In this document: one piece after another, positions 33,511-44,704 of the stretch
Numbering within the stretch: position 1 is the first letter of the stretch
Layout: each line of letters begins with the position of its first letter
Assembly (NCBI RefSeq): GCF_029784165.1
Contig: NC_073696.1
Coordinates: 188,022,498-188,086,497 of the forward strand
DNA length: 64,000 nucleotides
Direction: 5' to 3'
Origin: Wyeomyia smithii
Lineage: Eukaryota > Arthropoda > Insecta > Diptera > Culicidae
Notes under the pieces: generated by a model
The model's database searches: none
What the model saw: only the letters and a program-made list of their open reading frames with translations
Told to the model about the DNA's origin: nothing
Made by a program: the position numbers and the translations under genes

Positions 33511-35317
33511 GAAAGTTTAGCAGGGTTATTTTCACAGGTACTTTACACTAACACAACAAACGCCACAACAGGTACGTTTGGAGTTCAGAACGCTATTCTA
33601 ATGCGCAGGTGATTCACGTTATCGCGCAATTATACTTACCGGTTGGAAAACGTTCTCTGTAACGTGCTCGTGAGCAGTCGAATCTGATTACAGCCGATCT
33701 GCCGCCATTTTTACGGCCAAGTGCGTAATTATGGGGAAGCGAGTTGCTAGTACGTTAGTTATGAATGGGGAGTATTTTTTCATGGATTAGAAAAATTTAG
33801 AGGCCATAAGTCACAAATGTCATAGTTTTTCTACACAAATGCTATAATTGTTTACACGTGGCTCGGATAAGTTCTTTATAACCTAAAAATTCTTTTTCTA
33901 CCCCTCTTATATTAGCTGCTAATTTTTATTTATTTCTATCATTACAGGTAGGTACTCTATTGGACTGAAATTGGTTCTACCAGCAAAAGGTAACTGTAAA
34001 AACACGTTGACAACGAGCAATTTTTATTGTCTAAGAGATTTTCGATTGCTATACATGAAATGTCAGAAAAGGCGGTGTTTTATAAACAATTGTCAAACAA
34101 AAATGATTGACCACATTCTTTTCGTTGAAAATTGTCCTTATGAAGCATTTTGATTTTCTAGTACGACGCTTGCCAGTGTTTCCAAAAATATTTAATTAAG
34201 AAAATATCAATACGTAGGGTCTTTCGAATTCTGGATTTCAATTATAATTATTTCATTTGATAATTCGTTCATTAACATGTGAGTTGATTTGAAAATTTAT
34301 TTTGAATTTATTTGAACTAGTCGTAATTTCAACTCATTTCGGGTTCTTGTTGCTTTTTATAAAATGAATCTGCAATTGTTCATCATACGTAATTTCCGGC
34401 GTATGAAAAAGTTTCGAAAAATTGTGGAACCGAACACAGTTCTTCCACTTCGTAAGCAAAAACAGTGTAAACGAAAAACATCGAGATTTTTTACAGCACG
34501 GCTAGCCGTACTGACTAATAATAAAATTTAACAGTGCCTTAAATAAAATCGACTAATCAGAGAAGGCTTTCACTTATACAAAACTTTGAGTGATTTTCGG
34601 TTTCTCTTGTCACGTTCTGTCCTAGGTACTGACTAGTGATACTGCTTAAACTTGCTCTTTCAATTATGAATTTTTTGTCGAATGTTACAGAATTTCTGAA
34701 GCCCTAATCATTTTTAGAATGCTTTTGTTGTCTTTCATGTCCAAACTGTTTTAGATTTATTTATTGATCACTTCGTTCCGATCACTTCAGTAATACGGGT
34801 AAAAAATTTTTCCCATCATTGGTACTAGAAGAAAAAACTAAAATCTGATTATTGGTATAATAGTGGCAAAGTTAAGTAAACGGAAAGTAACCGAAATTGA
34901 AATAAAATCAAGTTCGAATCGATAAAAATTAGACATTTCGGTCTTTTTCTTGCGTTTTTTTTGGCTATCAGTTACATATTTTTAAAACCAGTCCTTTTAC
35001 AATGATGGTTTTTTTCTGAGTCACCAAGTTCATTTTCAAGCAGTATCCTGATGATTTTAACAATAGTCAGGAATAACTATCAATTTAATAACCTTTTAAA
35101 AATATTTTTAACTCTTTTATCATTTACTGTCCTTCAACCAGTTTCAATTGATTGGTTCGGTTTTGTTGTTTTCTTATTGTAACTTTCTAATACTTATATT
35201 AGTTCTTCAATGATAGTGCCTTTAAGAATCTAATGTTTTATGATTAGTAAAGCCTGATCATGATTTTTCCATGTGTTTTTTTCCTTTCTCATGGCGCTCA
35301 ACTTTATTCACTGTTTC
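33511..35317. other. No recognised feature
   Basis: AT-rich sequence with short frames (for example 33971-34153) that show no motif. Confidence 0.5.
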
Positions 35318-35412
35318 CCAAGTAACAAAACTGGTTTTATCAAAGTTTTATAGCGCTGTTTTGGCTGTATTGAGCGCTATAAAACTTTGATAAAACCAAT
35401 ATTGTTACTAGG
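35318..35412. repeat. Near-perfect palindromic hairpin (fold-back MITE)
   Basis: Arms of about 40 bp (35318-35357 and 35373-35412) share tggttttatcaaagttttat and agcgct around a 15-bp loop gttttggctgtattg. Outer bases agtaacaa pair with ttgttact. The same loop plus one arm occurs at 21391-21446, so this is a repeat family. Confidence 0.85.
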
Positions 35413-35434
35413 GTTGTTTGGATCCGCTACATAC

Positions 35435-36786
35435 AGGGTGGCAACGTGAAAGTGATACACTTTATTTATGTCACAAAACACAAACCAGTTTTTATTTATC
35501 TTCGGAATCGGTTTGAATAACATCTATAAGTAGTATATACTTAGTTGAGTTCAAATCTTTCACCATTGTGTTTGATTAATGCCATTGAAGTCATTGCAAG
35601 CCGCACGAACAACTTAGTTCGGCATTTTGCCCTAAATCTTCACAAAACGTTTTTAAATGTGTCCAAATTCAGATGCCTAACGTCGTCCAACTTCTTAGCA
35701 TGTATCCCCAGCTTAGCGGGTTCTAGTCCGGTGACGATGCAGATCATTCAGATGAACTGATGAAATAAGGGAAATTCTGCACCACTTCTGAACGATCAAT
35801 CAGCGCTGGTGCTAAATCATGTTGAAAGTAAAAACAAAATAGCAAAATAGCAAAATAGCATTTTAGCGCGAGGATGCAAATGGTCTTGACTAAAGTGTTG
35901 CAAGTAGTACTCCTTGTTTATTTTCACGCCCCTATCACTGAATAGCAATGGTAATTTTCCTTTGGTCGATATACCTCCCCCAACCATCACAGCTGATGCA
36001 TTTTGATATCGATCGACTGCTTTTTTATCGGCTGTTATATCACAAGAACTGCTTCATTAACACGGCCATTTTATCTGTTTAAAGTTGTCTCCAGAGCAAA
36101 CAACTTCGTCCGAAAAAATTATGTTGTGACCTGCGTGCGTCTTTAGCAGCAACCGTGATCTAGCAACACTGCCGGCAACATTTCAACAAGTTAATCCGTG
36201 AATTTTTTGGTTCTTAAAAGCTGAATATCCAAGGTCCTTTAAGATAACATTTTGCATGGAAGTGTGACAAATGTTTGTTTCACACGCCATTTTTTTTGCC
36301 GAACTTTGATGACTGCTGGAGGTTTCTTTTTGGAAACAACTGTGCCTGTATCCTTGAAACGCTTGATGGTTCTGTAGCCGAATAATCTGCTTAAATGCAG
36401 ATTTGACAGCTTCCTCCTGCGGCCTGATCTCGATATTGGTCAATCCTTGCAGGTGTAAGACCCTTATTTGGTCGACGTGCGACCAGACCAGACCAAGTGC
36501 CATTTTTTTGAAAATTCAGTTTTTAACACCAGTGGTTGTGAAAATTAATAATCTGTCTTTCATGATAAAATGAAAACATTTGAACAGTTCATGATGATAT
36601 TATAATAAAAATTTCCTGTAGTACCTTGCAGAAAACAAACCGGGTGGTAAAACTTCGAACCCTGATTACTCGAAATAATGTTTTAAACACGTCATTCTTT
36701 CAAAACATGCTCAGATGTTTGTCATGCTGTAACAGAAAATACGAGGGGCACTCGAATACCTGTATCACTTCTATGTTGCCACCCTG
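35435..36786 (-). mobile_element. DD37D-like transposon relic
   Basis: About 1.35 kb with inverted ends acagggtggcaacgtgaaag (35433) and the complement of acagggtggcaacatagaag (ending 36786). The termini begin like those of the DD37D element at 12065 (cagggtg-caa). The minus-strand transposase is badly decayed. Recognisable parts are DQIRVLHLQGLTNIEI (HTH, near 36460), a second HTH near 36290, KGKLPLLFSDRGVKINKEYY near 35960 (compare LIFIDKGVKINA in the 12-kb copy) and VRAACNDFNG near 35600 (compare VRAACDDFPR). The QQD and SPDLNPLDY blocks are destroyed by frameshifts. Confidence 0.75.
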
Positions 36787-37025
36787 TATCTTTTAAATTT
36801 CTGGCTGTTAACGCCTTCATGAAAAGACTGCTTACCGTTAATTAAATTCAGTTCTAATAGTTTTTTAGCCTCACTATCCCCATGCTTTGATATTTTCAGA
36901 CTGATCATGTCCTGCTTACAATTAGAGTAATTTTCGCCTCAATCAACCAACTGGTGACACGAGGTCTTTAAAATAGGATAATTATGTGTAAATAAATTAC
37001 TTATACCTATTAAAGACCAACCGAG

Positions 37026-37694
37026 TTACTTGGGTACGTACCATGTAGGGTAACCGGTCACCCAATATTGAAGGAGTGAATGGTCGGTTGCCTCGGCGCG
37101 CTCCCAGTCAGGTAGAATATGCTTTATGGAGCCAACTTTATTTCCAGGATTAGCAGACCAAACCCCACTCGGTTGCAAGCAGCCCTTGCTAAGAAATTCG
37201 ATTCTGCTCAAGTTTAATGCACCACAGCTACATAGCAGATGTTCCGAGATTTCGTTTTCCATGTTACAGAAGCGACAAGTGTTATCCCTGAACTCGACCA
37301 ATGTTCTTTAAATGATACTTGCTCGGGCAGTGCCCATTTATTAGTCCTGTATAAGTACAAAGGGGTATAAGTACAGTGGGCTTGTTGAGCTCTAGGAGCT
37401 TTTTAGTAATTTTTGCGTTTGGCATTATTACTCTTTTCGACTAGTGACATCCCTTCAGTTGCCTGTCTTTCGTTGTTCCTCCCAATATTTAAGTTCCATT
37501 TTTATTTTGCAATTTGAGATACCGCAAAAGGGTTCTGGACCAACAAATTGCAAGTTGGAACCTTGTTGGAACAGTTTCTCTGCTTTTCCATTGCCCTCTA
37601 TGCCGCAGTGCCTTGGTACCCAGTAAAAATTGACAGAGTTCATACGACATAGCCTTCGCAGTGAGAGAATACACTCCCTCCCCAGGATCATCAA
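37026..37694 (-). pseudogene. LOA-type LINE relic (copy 3)
   Basis: Minus-strand pieces: ECILSLRRLCRMNSVNFYWV and HCGIEGNGKAEKLFQQGS (end of RNase H, 37680-37560), VGPEPFCGIS, then the zinc-binding part CRFCNMENEISEHLLC (37265) and a short C-terminus. The order and wording match copy 1 (586-1191), with the middle collapsed. 5' truncated within RNase H. Confidence 0.8.
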
Positions 37695-37985
37695 GGGGGT
37701 CGCGAAGCTCTTGGTACATATGACAGGTAATTAAAATTTCCTCAAAGATGTCTAGTGAAAGTGGATTTTCAACTTTTCTGCATATAAGGACCAAAATGTG
37801 AAATCTATAAGACTTGCAGGACGATATGAGACTGAAAAACTCAGCCTCGTATTGCAAAACTTTTATTGGAAATTCTTTTGGGGGGGTTGCCAAGCTCTCT
37901 GTGCTTCGCAAAGGGGACCGCGGAGCTTGTTGTGTTTTGTAGAAGCGGCCGCGGAGTTAAAAAGGTTGGAAACCACTGGTCTAAA
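37695..37985. mobile_element. Possible hAT element end
   Basis: The right edge, aaaaaggttggaaaccactg near 37958-37977, reads as a hAT-type terminal repeat (complement cagtggtttccaacc). Minus-strand fragments (FWSLYAEKLKI... LPVICTKSFATPL) faintly resemble the hAT C-terminal dimerisation region. The other terminus was not found. Confidence 0.3.
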
Positions 37986-38561
37986 GGATTGTAGTGTAGT
38001 AGAGCACCAAGGGGTCAAAAGGTTTTCAAAAAAGTTGTATTTTAAGCAATTGTTGTTTTTTCATTGATCTATATCTCTCAAATTCGTCATTAAAGGTTCT
38101 ACAAACAGCACGTTGCTTTTAAAGAAGATGATAAAACTTTAATTTTAAGTTAAAAAACGTTAGCCGCCATCATAGATTTTGTCGCCTACTTGTAGTTTAT
38201 CAGAAAAACGGGTTTTTGAGCATGTGTACAGCCAACGATTTTAAATTTGACTCCACTATTGGAAAGCTGAGAAAAAATGTTTTAAGATAGATTGTTAAAA
38301 TTAGGTGACCAACTAATTTAGCCTGCACGCAATATGATGGGGCTTTTGGTGTGCGTATGATGTGGACAGTCGATATTCCTAGTTTGCGGATAGTAAGTGC
38401 ATCCACGCACCGTTATCTCTGAATGGCTTTTAATCGAATAATTTCGAGAAGTGATCCGAATAGCAAGGTAAACAGATAGAGGTAGAGGTACAGCATTTTC
38501 TCTCAGTTTCCCAACGATGGTGCCAAATTCCAAATCGGGGGACACGCACTTGCTTTTTTTT
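37986..38561. other. No recognised feature
   Basis: AT-rich sequence without credible frames. Confidence 0.5.
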
Positions 38562-38569
38562 CTAATACT

Positions 38570-38941
38570 CACTGGCGTAGCGTGGTGGGGGCGGCGGGGG
38601 CGGTCCGCCCCGGGTGTCACCCTCTAAGGGGTGACCCCCACGAGGAAAATTTTAATATGTGTCAACTTCATAAGGGTGATATCCTTGAGATTAACTATCA
38701 ATTAGGTGGAGGTCGCGGTGAAACCCTCGAAAATTATATAAATTTGCTTTCAAGAGTATAATCTCAACCAATTTTTCAAAAATAGGAAGATTCAGTGCAA
38801 TTGAAAACAAACGTGCTAACTCTCACAAATTTTTGATAACAAAATGATTTCATTGCAACCTGGTAAAGGTGACACCCAGGAGGAAAGGGGTGACATCCAA
38901 ATTTTCCGCCCTGGGTATCACCCGGTCATGCTACGCCACTG
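38570..38941. mobile_element. hAT-type MITE
   Basis: A 372-bp element with inverted ends cactggcgtagcg and the complement of cagtggcgtagcatg, each followed by GC-rich sequence. Flanking 8-bp sequences ctaatact (38562-38569) and ctactact (38942-38949) fit a hAT target duplication with one mismatch. No coding capacity. Confidence 0.8.
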
Positions 38942-39382
38942 CTACTACTGTCAATCATTTAGACACATAGTTATATATCCCTCTTGAAAGACCTCTTCCA
39001 CCAGTGGACTGGTTTCAGTAAGGGCTATACATAGATATGTTTTTCAATTTATTTGAAAATATCTCTATTGTTATAAATTGCATAATGCACTATGTTTTTA
39101 CACTAAATTTCTTGCTGTTAATGCTATGATAAATTACCTATAATTCGCTCAAATATTGTCTCAAACTATTGGTATTCTTTTTAATACAATAGTGATGTTA
39201 TTCATTTAGCAATTTCCCTGGCCAATTCATTCTAAAAACTGAAACAGCCAAAAAAAGGTCTAGAGTGTTTTGAAGACCTTGGACATGGTGACCTACTGAC
39301 ATATTTAAAAAAAAAAAACCTATAAATCATTCCCGAGGTATCATCGTCTTACAATTTTGGATATTTGGGCCATTTTTCGCGC

Positions 39383-39394
39383 AGTATTCGGCAT
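39383..39394 (+). repeat. Target-site duplication of the Juan-like element, 3' side
   Basis: agtattcggcat, repeated exactly at 43377-43388. It directly precedes the poly-T (poly-A in element sense). Confidence 0.9.
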
Positions 39395-39418
39395 TTTTTT
39401 TTTTTAAGGGGGGATTTG

Positions 39419-41866
39419 TTAGTAGCTTAAGTATTTATGATAAAAAAAAATTTGTCTAAAAATTTGTTTGTAAATCAAAAGTTTGTTCTTTAAACAAAGT
39501 TTAGAATTCCTGTTAATAAGAGGATATAAACATCTCGTATATTTGATGCACTTGGCTTGTATACTCTCAATGTGCTCTTTGAAAATAAGTTTTTTATCAT
39601 AAATTAGTCCCAAGTACTTAACCTTGTCGGACCAACTTAAAATAACCCCATACATCTTGACAACGTGATTATTGTTTGGCTTGAGGAAAGAAGCCCTAGG
39701 CTTATGCGGAAAAATTATCATTTGAGTTTTAGAAGCATTGGGAGAGATTTTCCACTTTTGCAAGTAGGAATAAAAAATATCTAAACTTTTCTGCAATCGA
39801 CTGCATATGACACGAAGACTTTTTCCTTTTACGGAAATGCTTGTGTCATCGCAGAACAATGACTTTGTGCATCCTGGAGGCAAATCAGGAAGATCTGAAG
39901 TGAATATGTTGTACAGGACTGGACCCAAGACTGAACCTTGAGGTACACCTGCTCTGACAGGAAATCTATCAGATTTTGAATTCTGATAGACAGCCTGCAG
40001 AGTTCGATCAGTAAGATAATTTTTTAAAATTTTGATTAGGAAAATTGGAAAATTAAAAGTTTGCAATTTCGCAATCAAACCTTTATGCCAAACACTGTCG
40101 AATGCTTTTTTTATGTCTAAAAGAGCAGCTCCAGTGGAATAACCTTCAGATTCGTTAGCTCGTATCATCTTAGTAACTCTGAGCAATTGATGAGTTGTGG
40201 AATGCCCATGGCGAAATCCAAACTGTTCATTTGCAAAAATTGAGTTCTCATTAATATGTGTTATCATTCTATTAAGAATAATTCTCTCAAACAGTTTACT
40301 TATTCAAGAAAGCAAACTGATTGGTCGATAACTTGAAACTTCAGCTGGGTTCTTATCCGGTTTTAAAATGGGAGTAATTTTTGCATTTTTCCATAATTTG
40401 GGAAAATATGCAATTTTGAAGCAGCAATTGAAAATTTTCACTAAAAATTCCAATGTGCTCTCAGGGAGATGTTTGATTAGTATATTAAAGATTCCATCGT
40501 CACCAGGAGCTTTCATATTTTTAAAATTTTTTATAATTGATTTAATCTCATTCAAGTTAGTTTCAATTATTTCTGCAGGTAAAAAATTCTGGGAAGAAAT
40601 TAAATCAAATTGACGTGTGACTTCATTTTCAATTGGACTCACAAAATTCAAATTTGAGTTATGAACACTCTCGAACTGCTGAGCAAGTCTTTGAGCCTTT
40701 TGTTCATTGGATACAAGAAAACGTTCACCATCTTTTAAAACTGGAATAGGCTTTGAAGGTTTCTTAAGAATCTTCGACAGCTTCCAAAATGGTTTTGAAT
40801 ATGGTTTCAATTTTTCAACTTTAGTCTCAAAATTTTGATTTCTCAGAAGAGTAAATCTATGTTTAATCTCTTTCTGTAAATCTTTATAAAAAGTTTTAAA
40901 AACAGGGTCACGAGAACGTTGATATTGACGTCTGCGGACATTTTTCAAACGAATTAGAAGTTGAAGATTTTCGTCACTTATTGATGAATCAAATTTTACT
41001 TGAGCCTTTGGAACAGAATAATTCCTGGCATCAACAATTGCACATTTTAATGCGTCCAAAGCGGAATCAATATTCACTTCGTTTTGCAAATCAAGCTCAT
41101 TATTGAAATTTCTCTCAATATGAGTTTTGTATCTTTCCCAATTAGCCTTGTTATAATTAAAAACAGAGCTCATAGGGTTTAAAACTGATTCATGTGATAA
41201 AGAAAAAGTTATTGGAAGATGGTCAGAATCAAAGTCAGCATGTGTGATCAAATCACTACATACATGACTTTGATCTGTTAGCACCAAATCAATTGTTGAA
41301 GGGTTTCTTACAGAAGAAAAGCATGTAGGGCTATTCGGAGACAAAATAGAATAGTATCCTGAAGAACAATCATTGAATAAAATTTTGTCATTGGAATTAC
41401 TTTGAGAATTATTCCATGAACGATGTTTAGCGTTAAAATCGCCGATTATGAAAAATTTCGAACGATTTCTGGTGAGTTTTTGTAAATCACCTTTAAAATA
41501 ATTTTTGAGCTCGCGTGTGCATTGAAATGGTAAATATGCTGCGGCAATAAATAAAATCCCAAGTTCAGTTTGAACTTCAATTCCCAAAGTTTCAATAACT
41601 TTCGTCTCAAGATGGGGAAGAGCACGATGTTTGATTCGGCGATGAATAACAATTGCAACTCCACCGCCGGAACCCTGAATCCTATCATATCTATGAACCA
41701 CGTAATTGGGATCATATTTGAATTTTATGTTAGGTTTCAAAAATGTTTCAGTAATAATTGCAATATGCACATTATTTACTGTTAAAAAATTAAAAAGCTC
41801 ATTCTCATTGGCCTTCAATGAGCGAGCATTCCAATTTAATATTTTAATTGTTTTATTTAAAATCAT
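39419..41866 (-). pseudogene. Juan-like ORF2 (endonuclease and reverse transcriptase), one TGA
   Basis: ORF2 nicks the target and copies element RNA into it. The first part (41866-40304) is an apurinic-type endonuclease: LNWNARSLKANENELFNF, IITETFL, GDFNAKHRSWN and DFDSDHLPITF (catalytic Asp-His). The RT begins at APGDDGI and YRPISLLS. A single TGA at 40301-40303 interrupts an otherwise continuous frame that goes on with FERIILNRM, FGFRHGHSTTHQLL, ALLDIKKAFDSVWH (motif A), GVPQGSVLGPVLYNIF (motif B) and LFCDDTSI (motif C, where FCDD replaces the common YADD). The C-terminal part after IYKQIFRQ is lost through the 3' deletion; copy 2 keeps it. Without readthrough and the missing part it is not functional. 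Confidence 0.9.
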
Positions 41867-43175
41867 TGCTAAATTTTAAATTAGAAACAATTTTAATAGT
41901 AAAATTTGTGCCTATTTGAATGGCTTCAAACATTGATTTTGCCTGCAACATGGCGTTCATAAGATCGAACATTGCCTGTTGCAAAAAAAAAAGTTTACCT
42001 GTCGTAATAGGCCCCAGGCAGTTGACATTAGAAAAAATATTTTCGGCAGCAATATTAGCTGGAGTAATAGGTGTACAATTATTTTCTAGCGTGTTTTGCT
42101 TACCCATATTAACGGTCATTTTCGAACTACCAACACTAGGCGGTATAATGTTCGAACTACCTGTAACCTGTGCATAAGTTAAACGGGTATGCAAAGGAGT
42201 AGGTAAACTATGCGTCACTGGTACGCTTGGAGAATTTTGTTTTGAAGTTGGTTTTAATTGAGAAATTGAATTTTGTTTACCTTGCCTTGCCTTAACAATT
42301 GCTAAACGGACTGGGCATTGATAAAAATTTGACATATGGTTGCCGTTACAATTCGCACAGCGAAAATTTTTACTCTCTTTCACAGGACATGTGTCCTTTT
42401 TGTGAGAAGAGTCTCCACAATTAAGACATTTTTGGTCCATGTTACAGAATTTGGAACCATGGCCATAACGTTGGCAAGTACGGCATTGGGTGATATGCTT
42501 TTCACCTCCGCCATACTTCCTATAAATTTCCCACTTTACACGCACATTATACAATGCATGTGCTTTTTCAAAAAATTTTAAGTTGTTAACCTCATTGCGG
42601 TTAAAATGAATTAAATAATTAACAAGGGAAATTCCAGTTCTCTGACTGTTTTCGCCTCGTGATTTTTGTTTCATTAGAATTACTTGGGTAGGGGCTATGC
42701 CAAGTAATTCTGTTAAAGTAAGTTTGATCTCATCAACGGTTTGATCGTTGGTGAGACCTTTCAAGACAACCTTGAACGGCTTGGCGTTCTTGGTGTCATA
42801 TGTAAAAAATTTGTACATCTTGTCAGTTAAATACTGAACAAGACGATCACGACCCTTTACTGAGTCGGCTAATAAGCGGCATTCACCTCTACGGCCAATT
42901 TGATAGGTAACTTTAACGTCAGAAACAAACGTTGAAAGTTCCTTTTTGAATATATTAAATTCAGAAGAAATAGTTACCACAATAGGTGGAACTTTCTCCT
43001 TTTTTAAAGATTTTATATTTTGTATAGTTTCATTATTGGTAACTTCCATTTCACCAGCTTCTTGCTCAGGCAAAATATCAAAAGGATTGTCACTACAGAC
43101 ACTCGATGTGTCAGAAAGAGATGCCTCTCTTTTCCTCCCCGCAGCGATGCGAGGTTTCTTTTTCCGTCCAGCCAT
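41853..43175 (-). CDS. Juan-like ORF1 (gag-like RNA-binding protein)
   Basis: A 440-residue open frame without stops. ORF1 proteins of Jockey-clade LINEs bind element RNA and form the particle that accompanies it. Visible features: a basic N-terminus (MAGRKKKPRIAAGRKREAS), a middle region with FKVVLKGLTNDQTVDEIK that fits the PRE_C2HC/gag-like fold, and three zinc knuckles at about residues 229-290: CRTCQRYGHGSKFC, CLNCGDSSHKKDTC and CANCNGNHMSNFYQC. The C-terminal third is rich in Ser, Pro, Asn and Thr. The ATG at 43175 follows a roughly 200-base 5' UTR and is the first in frame. ORF2 begins 14 bases before this frame ends. Length is usual for the clade. Confidence 0.9.
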   Translation of the reverse strand: MAGRKKKPRIAAGRKREASLSDTSSVCSDNPFDILPEQEAGEMEVTNNETIQNIKSLKKEKVPPIVVTISSEFNIFKKELSTFVSDVKVTYQIGRRGECRLLADSVKGRDRLVQYLTDKMYKFFTYDTKNAKPFKVVLKGLTNDQTVDEIKLTLTELLGIAPTQVILMKQKSRGENSQRTGISLVNYLIHFNRNEVNNLKFFEKAHALYNVRVKWEIYRKYGGGEKHITQCRTCQRYGHGSKFCNMDQKCLNCGDSSHKKDTCPVKESKNFRCANCNGNHMSNFYQCPVRLAIVKARQGKQNSISQLKPTSKQNSPSVPVTHSLPTPLHTRLTYAQVTGSSNIIPPSVGSSKMTVNMGKQNTLENNCTPITPANIAAENIFSNVNCLGPITTGKLFFLQQAMFDLMNAMLQAKSMFEAIQIGTNFTIKIVSNLKFSNDFK

Positions 43176-43376
43176 TTCAGGTGATACGAAAAAAGTTAAA
43201 ACAAATGTTAAATTTAAAAGTAGGTAGTCTTGAGAAAGACTGATGGGAAATAACTTTCAGGTAGTCTTTAAAAGACACACTGACAAAGCACAAACTTTGA
43301 AGCTATAGGCAGTCAAAGACCAGTCCACAAGCAACCGAAAAAACGTCTGATCTGTAGGACAGTTCAAGACGCACTG

Positions 43377-43388
43377 AGTATTCGGCAT
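43377..43388 (+). repeat. Target-site duplication of the Juan-like element, 5' side
   Basis: Exact 12-bp partner of 39383-39394. It fixes the element's 5' end at 43376. Confidence 0.9.
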
Positions 43389-43452
43389 GATCGCATCAAT
43401 TGAAGCCGTTGCTGTTTCCAGTGCTGGTTTCGTTCGGTTTCGGTAGCTAATA

Positions 43453-44580
43453 AAAGGTGATTTTTTTTTTTGCTATTTGGTTTTTCGTGTATTCAGATTT
43501 GACAGTTCACGCGGGAATTCTGACAGCTGTCAAAGTCTAATGTGCTCAGTTTGGTTTGCCATTTCACCATGAACAGACTTACGCCTGAACAACGCTTACA
43601 AATAATCGAATATTATTACCAAAATTCGTCCTCTGTGAAAAATGTTTTTCGCGCAAAATTGTGTTCAGTGACGAAGCTCATTTCTGGTTAAATGGGTATG
43701 TTCATAAGCAAAATTGCCGCATTTGGATCGAAGAGCAACCAGAGGCAATACAAGAATCGCCAATGCACCCAGAAAAATGCACGGTTTGGTGCGGTTTACA
43801 CGCTGGAGGCATCATTGGTCCGTACTTCAAAGATGATCAAAATCGCAACGTTACGGTCAATGGCGCTCGCTATCACGCGATGATTTCTGATTTTTTTTTC
43901 GCCGGAAATGGAAGAGCTGGGTCTTGTTGACATGTGGGTTTAGCAAGACGGAGCAACGTGCCACACATCGCGCGAATCAATGGACATATTGCGGAATGAG
44001 TTCGGTGAGCAATTCATCTCACGAAATAGACCGGTGAATTGGCCGCCTATATCAGCGGTTCTCAACCTGGGATACGCCTCTAGGTGGTACGCGAAAGAAA
44101 AATCAGTAATGGCGGACATAGCAATGTTTTTTTGTAATACTTCAGTTGTTGTTCCAACTTGCTCTCAAAACATGACTGTAGCAGTAAAACAAACTATAGT
44201 CCAATTTGAAACCTGGACTAGACTACCACAACGTGATCTACAACTGCTTTCTCCCACTCTGCGAGAACATTAGAAGCCAGGGGGTACAATTAATTGGGAA
44301 AATATTGCCAAGGGGTACGCGGACAAAAAAGGTTGAGAACCGCTGGCCTAGATCATGCGATTTAACACCGCTAGATTATTGTTTGTGGGGCTACGTTAAG
44401 TCTCTAGTCTATGCGGATAAGCCAACAACAATTCCAGCCTTGGAAGACAACATTACACGCGTTATTCGCGAGATACCAGCCGAAATGCTCGAAAAAGTGA
44501 CCCAAAATTGGACTTTTCGTATGGACCATTTTTATGCGTTTTTTTCAAAGAAAAACCAAATTCTGAAAAAATAACCCTTT
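43453..44580 (+). mobile_element. DD41D (rosa-type) transposon, internally deleted, with a MITE inside
   Basis: About 1.13 kb with inverted ends aaaggtgatttttttttt and the complement of aaagggttattttttc, next to TA. Plus-strand transposase parts: MNRLTPEQRLQIIEYYYQNS (start at 43569), then after an internal deletion of roughly 110 residues VFSDEAHFWLNGYVHKQNCR (first catalytic Asp), CTVWCGLHAGGIIGPYF and NVTVNGARYHAMI. Then comes a degraded QDGATCHTSRES block (second Asp), and after a hAT MITE RSCDLTPLDYCLWGYVKSLV with the third Asp. Skipping the MITE gives 41 residues between the last two Asp, the DD41D signature. Stops near 43930 and the deletion make it dead. Confidence 0.85.
44053..44345. 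mobile_element. hAT-type MITE inside the DD41D transposase
   Basis: A 293-bp element with perfect 16-bp inverted ends cagcggttctcaacct...aggttgagaaccgctg and an 8-bp target duplication gcctatat/gcctagat (44045-44052 and 44346-44353, one mismatch). Removing it restores the NWPP-RSCDLTPLDY reading frame. Confidence 0.9.
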
Positions 44581-44704
44581 ATAATATAACACCGTCCTGG
44601 TCGCAACAAATTCTCAGCCTAACCTTTGTAGCGAATATATTAAGGCGAGCTACCGATGTAAAAGCATATACCGGGTAGTCCTCATGACTTTCTTTTCTTG
44701 TTTA

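Larger units (their letters stand above)
39395..43376 (-). mobile_element. Juan-like Jockey-clade LINE, nearly full length
   Basis: A 3.98-kb non-LTR retrotransposon with a 12-bp target duplication, a complete-looking 5' end (cagtgcgtcttgaactgtcc in element sense), a 5' UTR of about 200 bp, ORF1, ORF2 overlapping ORF1 by 14 bases, and a poly-A tail at 39395-39407. Compared with copy 2 (56987-60648), about 0.4 kb near the 3' end of ORF2 and the adjoining UTR is missing (junction near 39437). Apart from that and one stop codon it is the best preserved element here. It is inserted in mariner relic B. Confidence 0.85.

Noticed and set aside
35829..35864. caaaatag microsatellite as a separate feature
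   Set aside because: Three short units only, within the DD37D relic.
41570..43227. Plus-strand frames opposite the Juan-like ORFs
   Set aside because: Shadows of ORF1 and ORF2; zinc knuckles and endonuclease motifs are on the minus strand.
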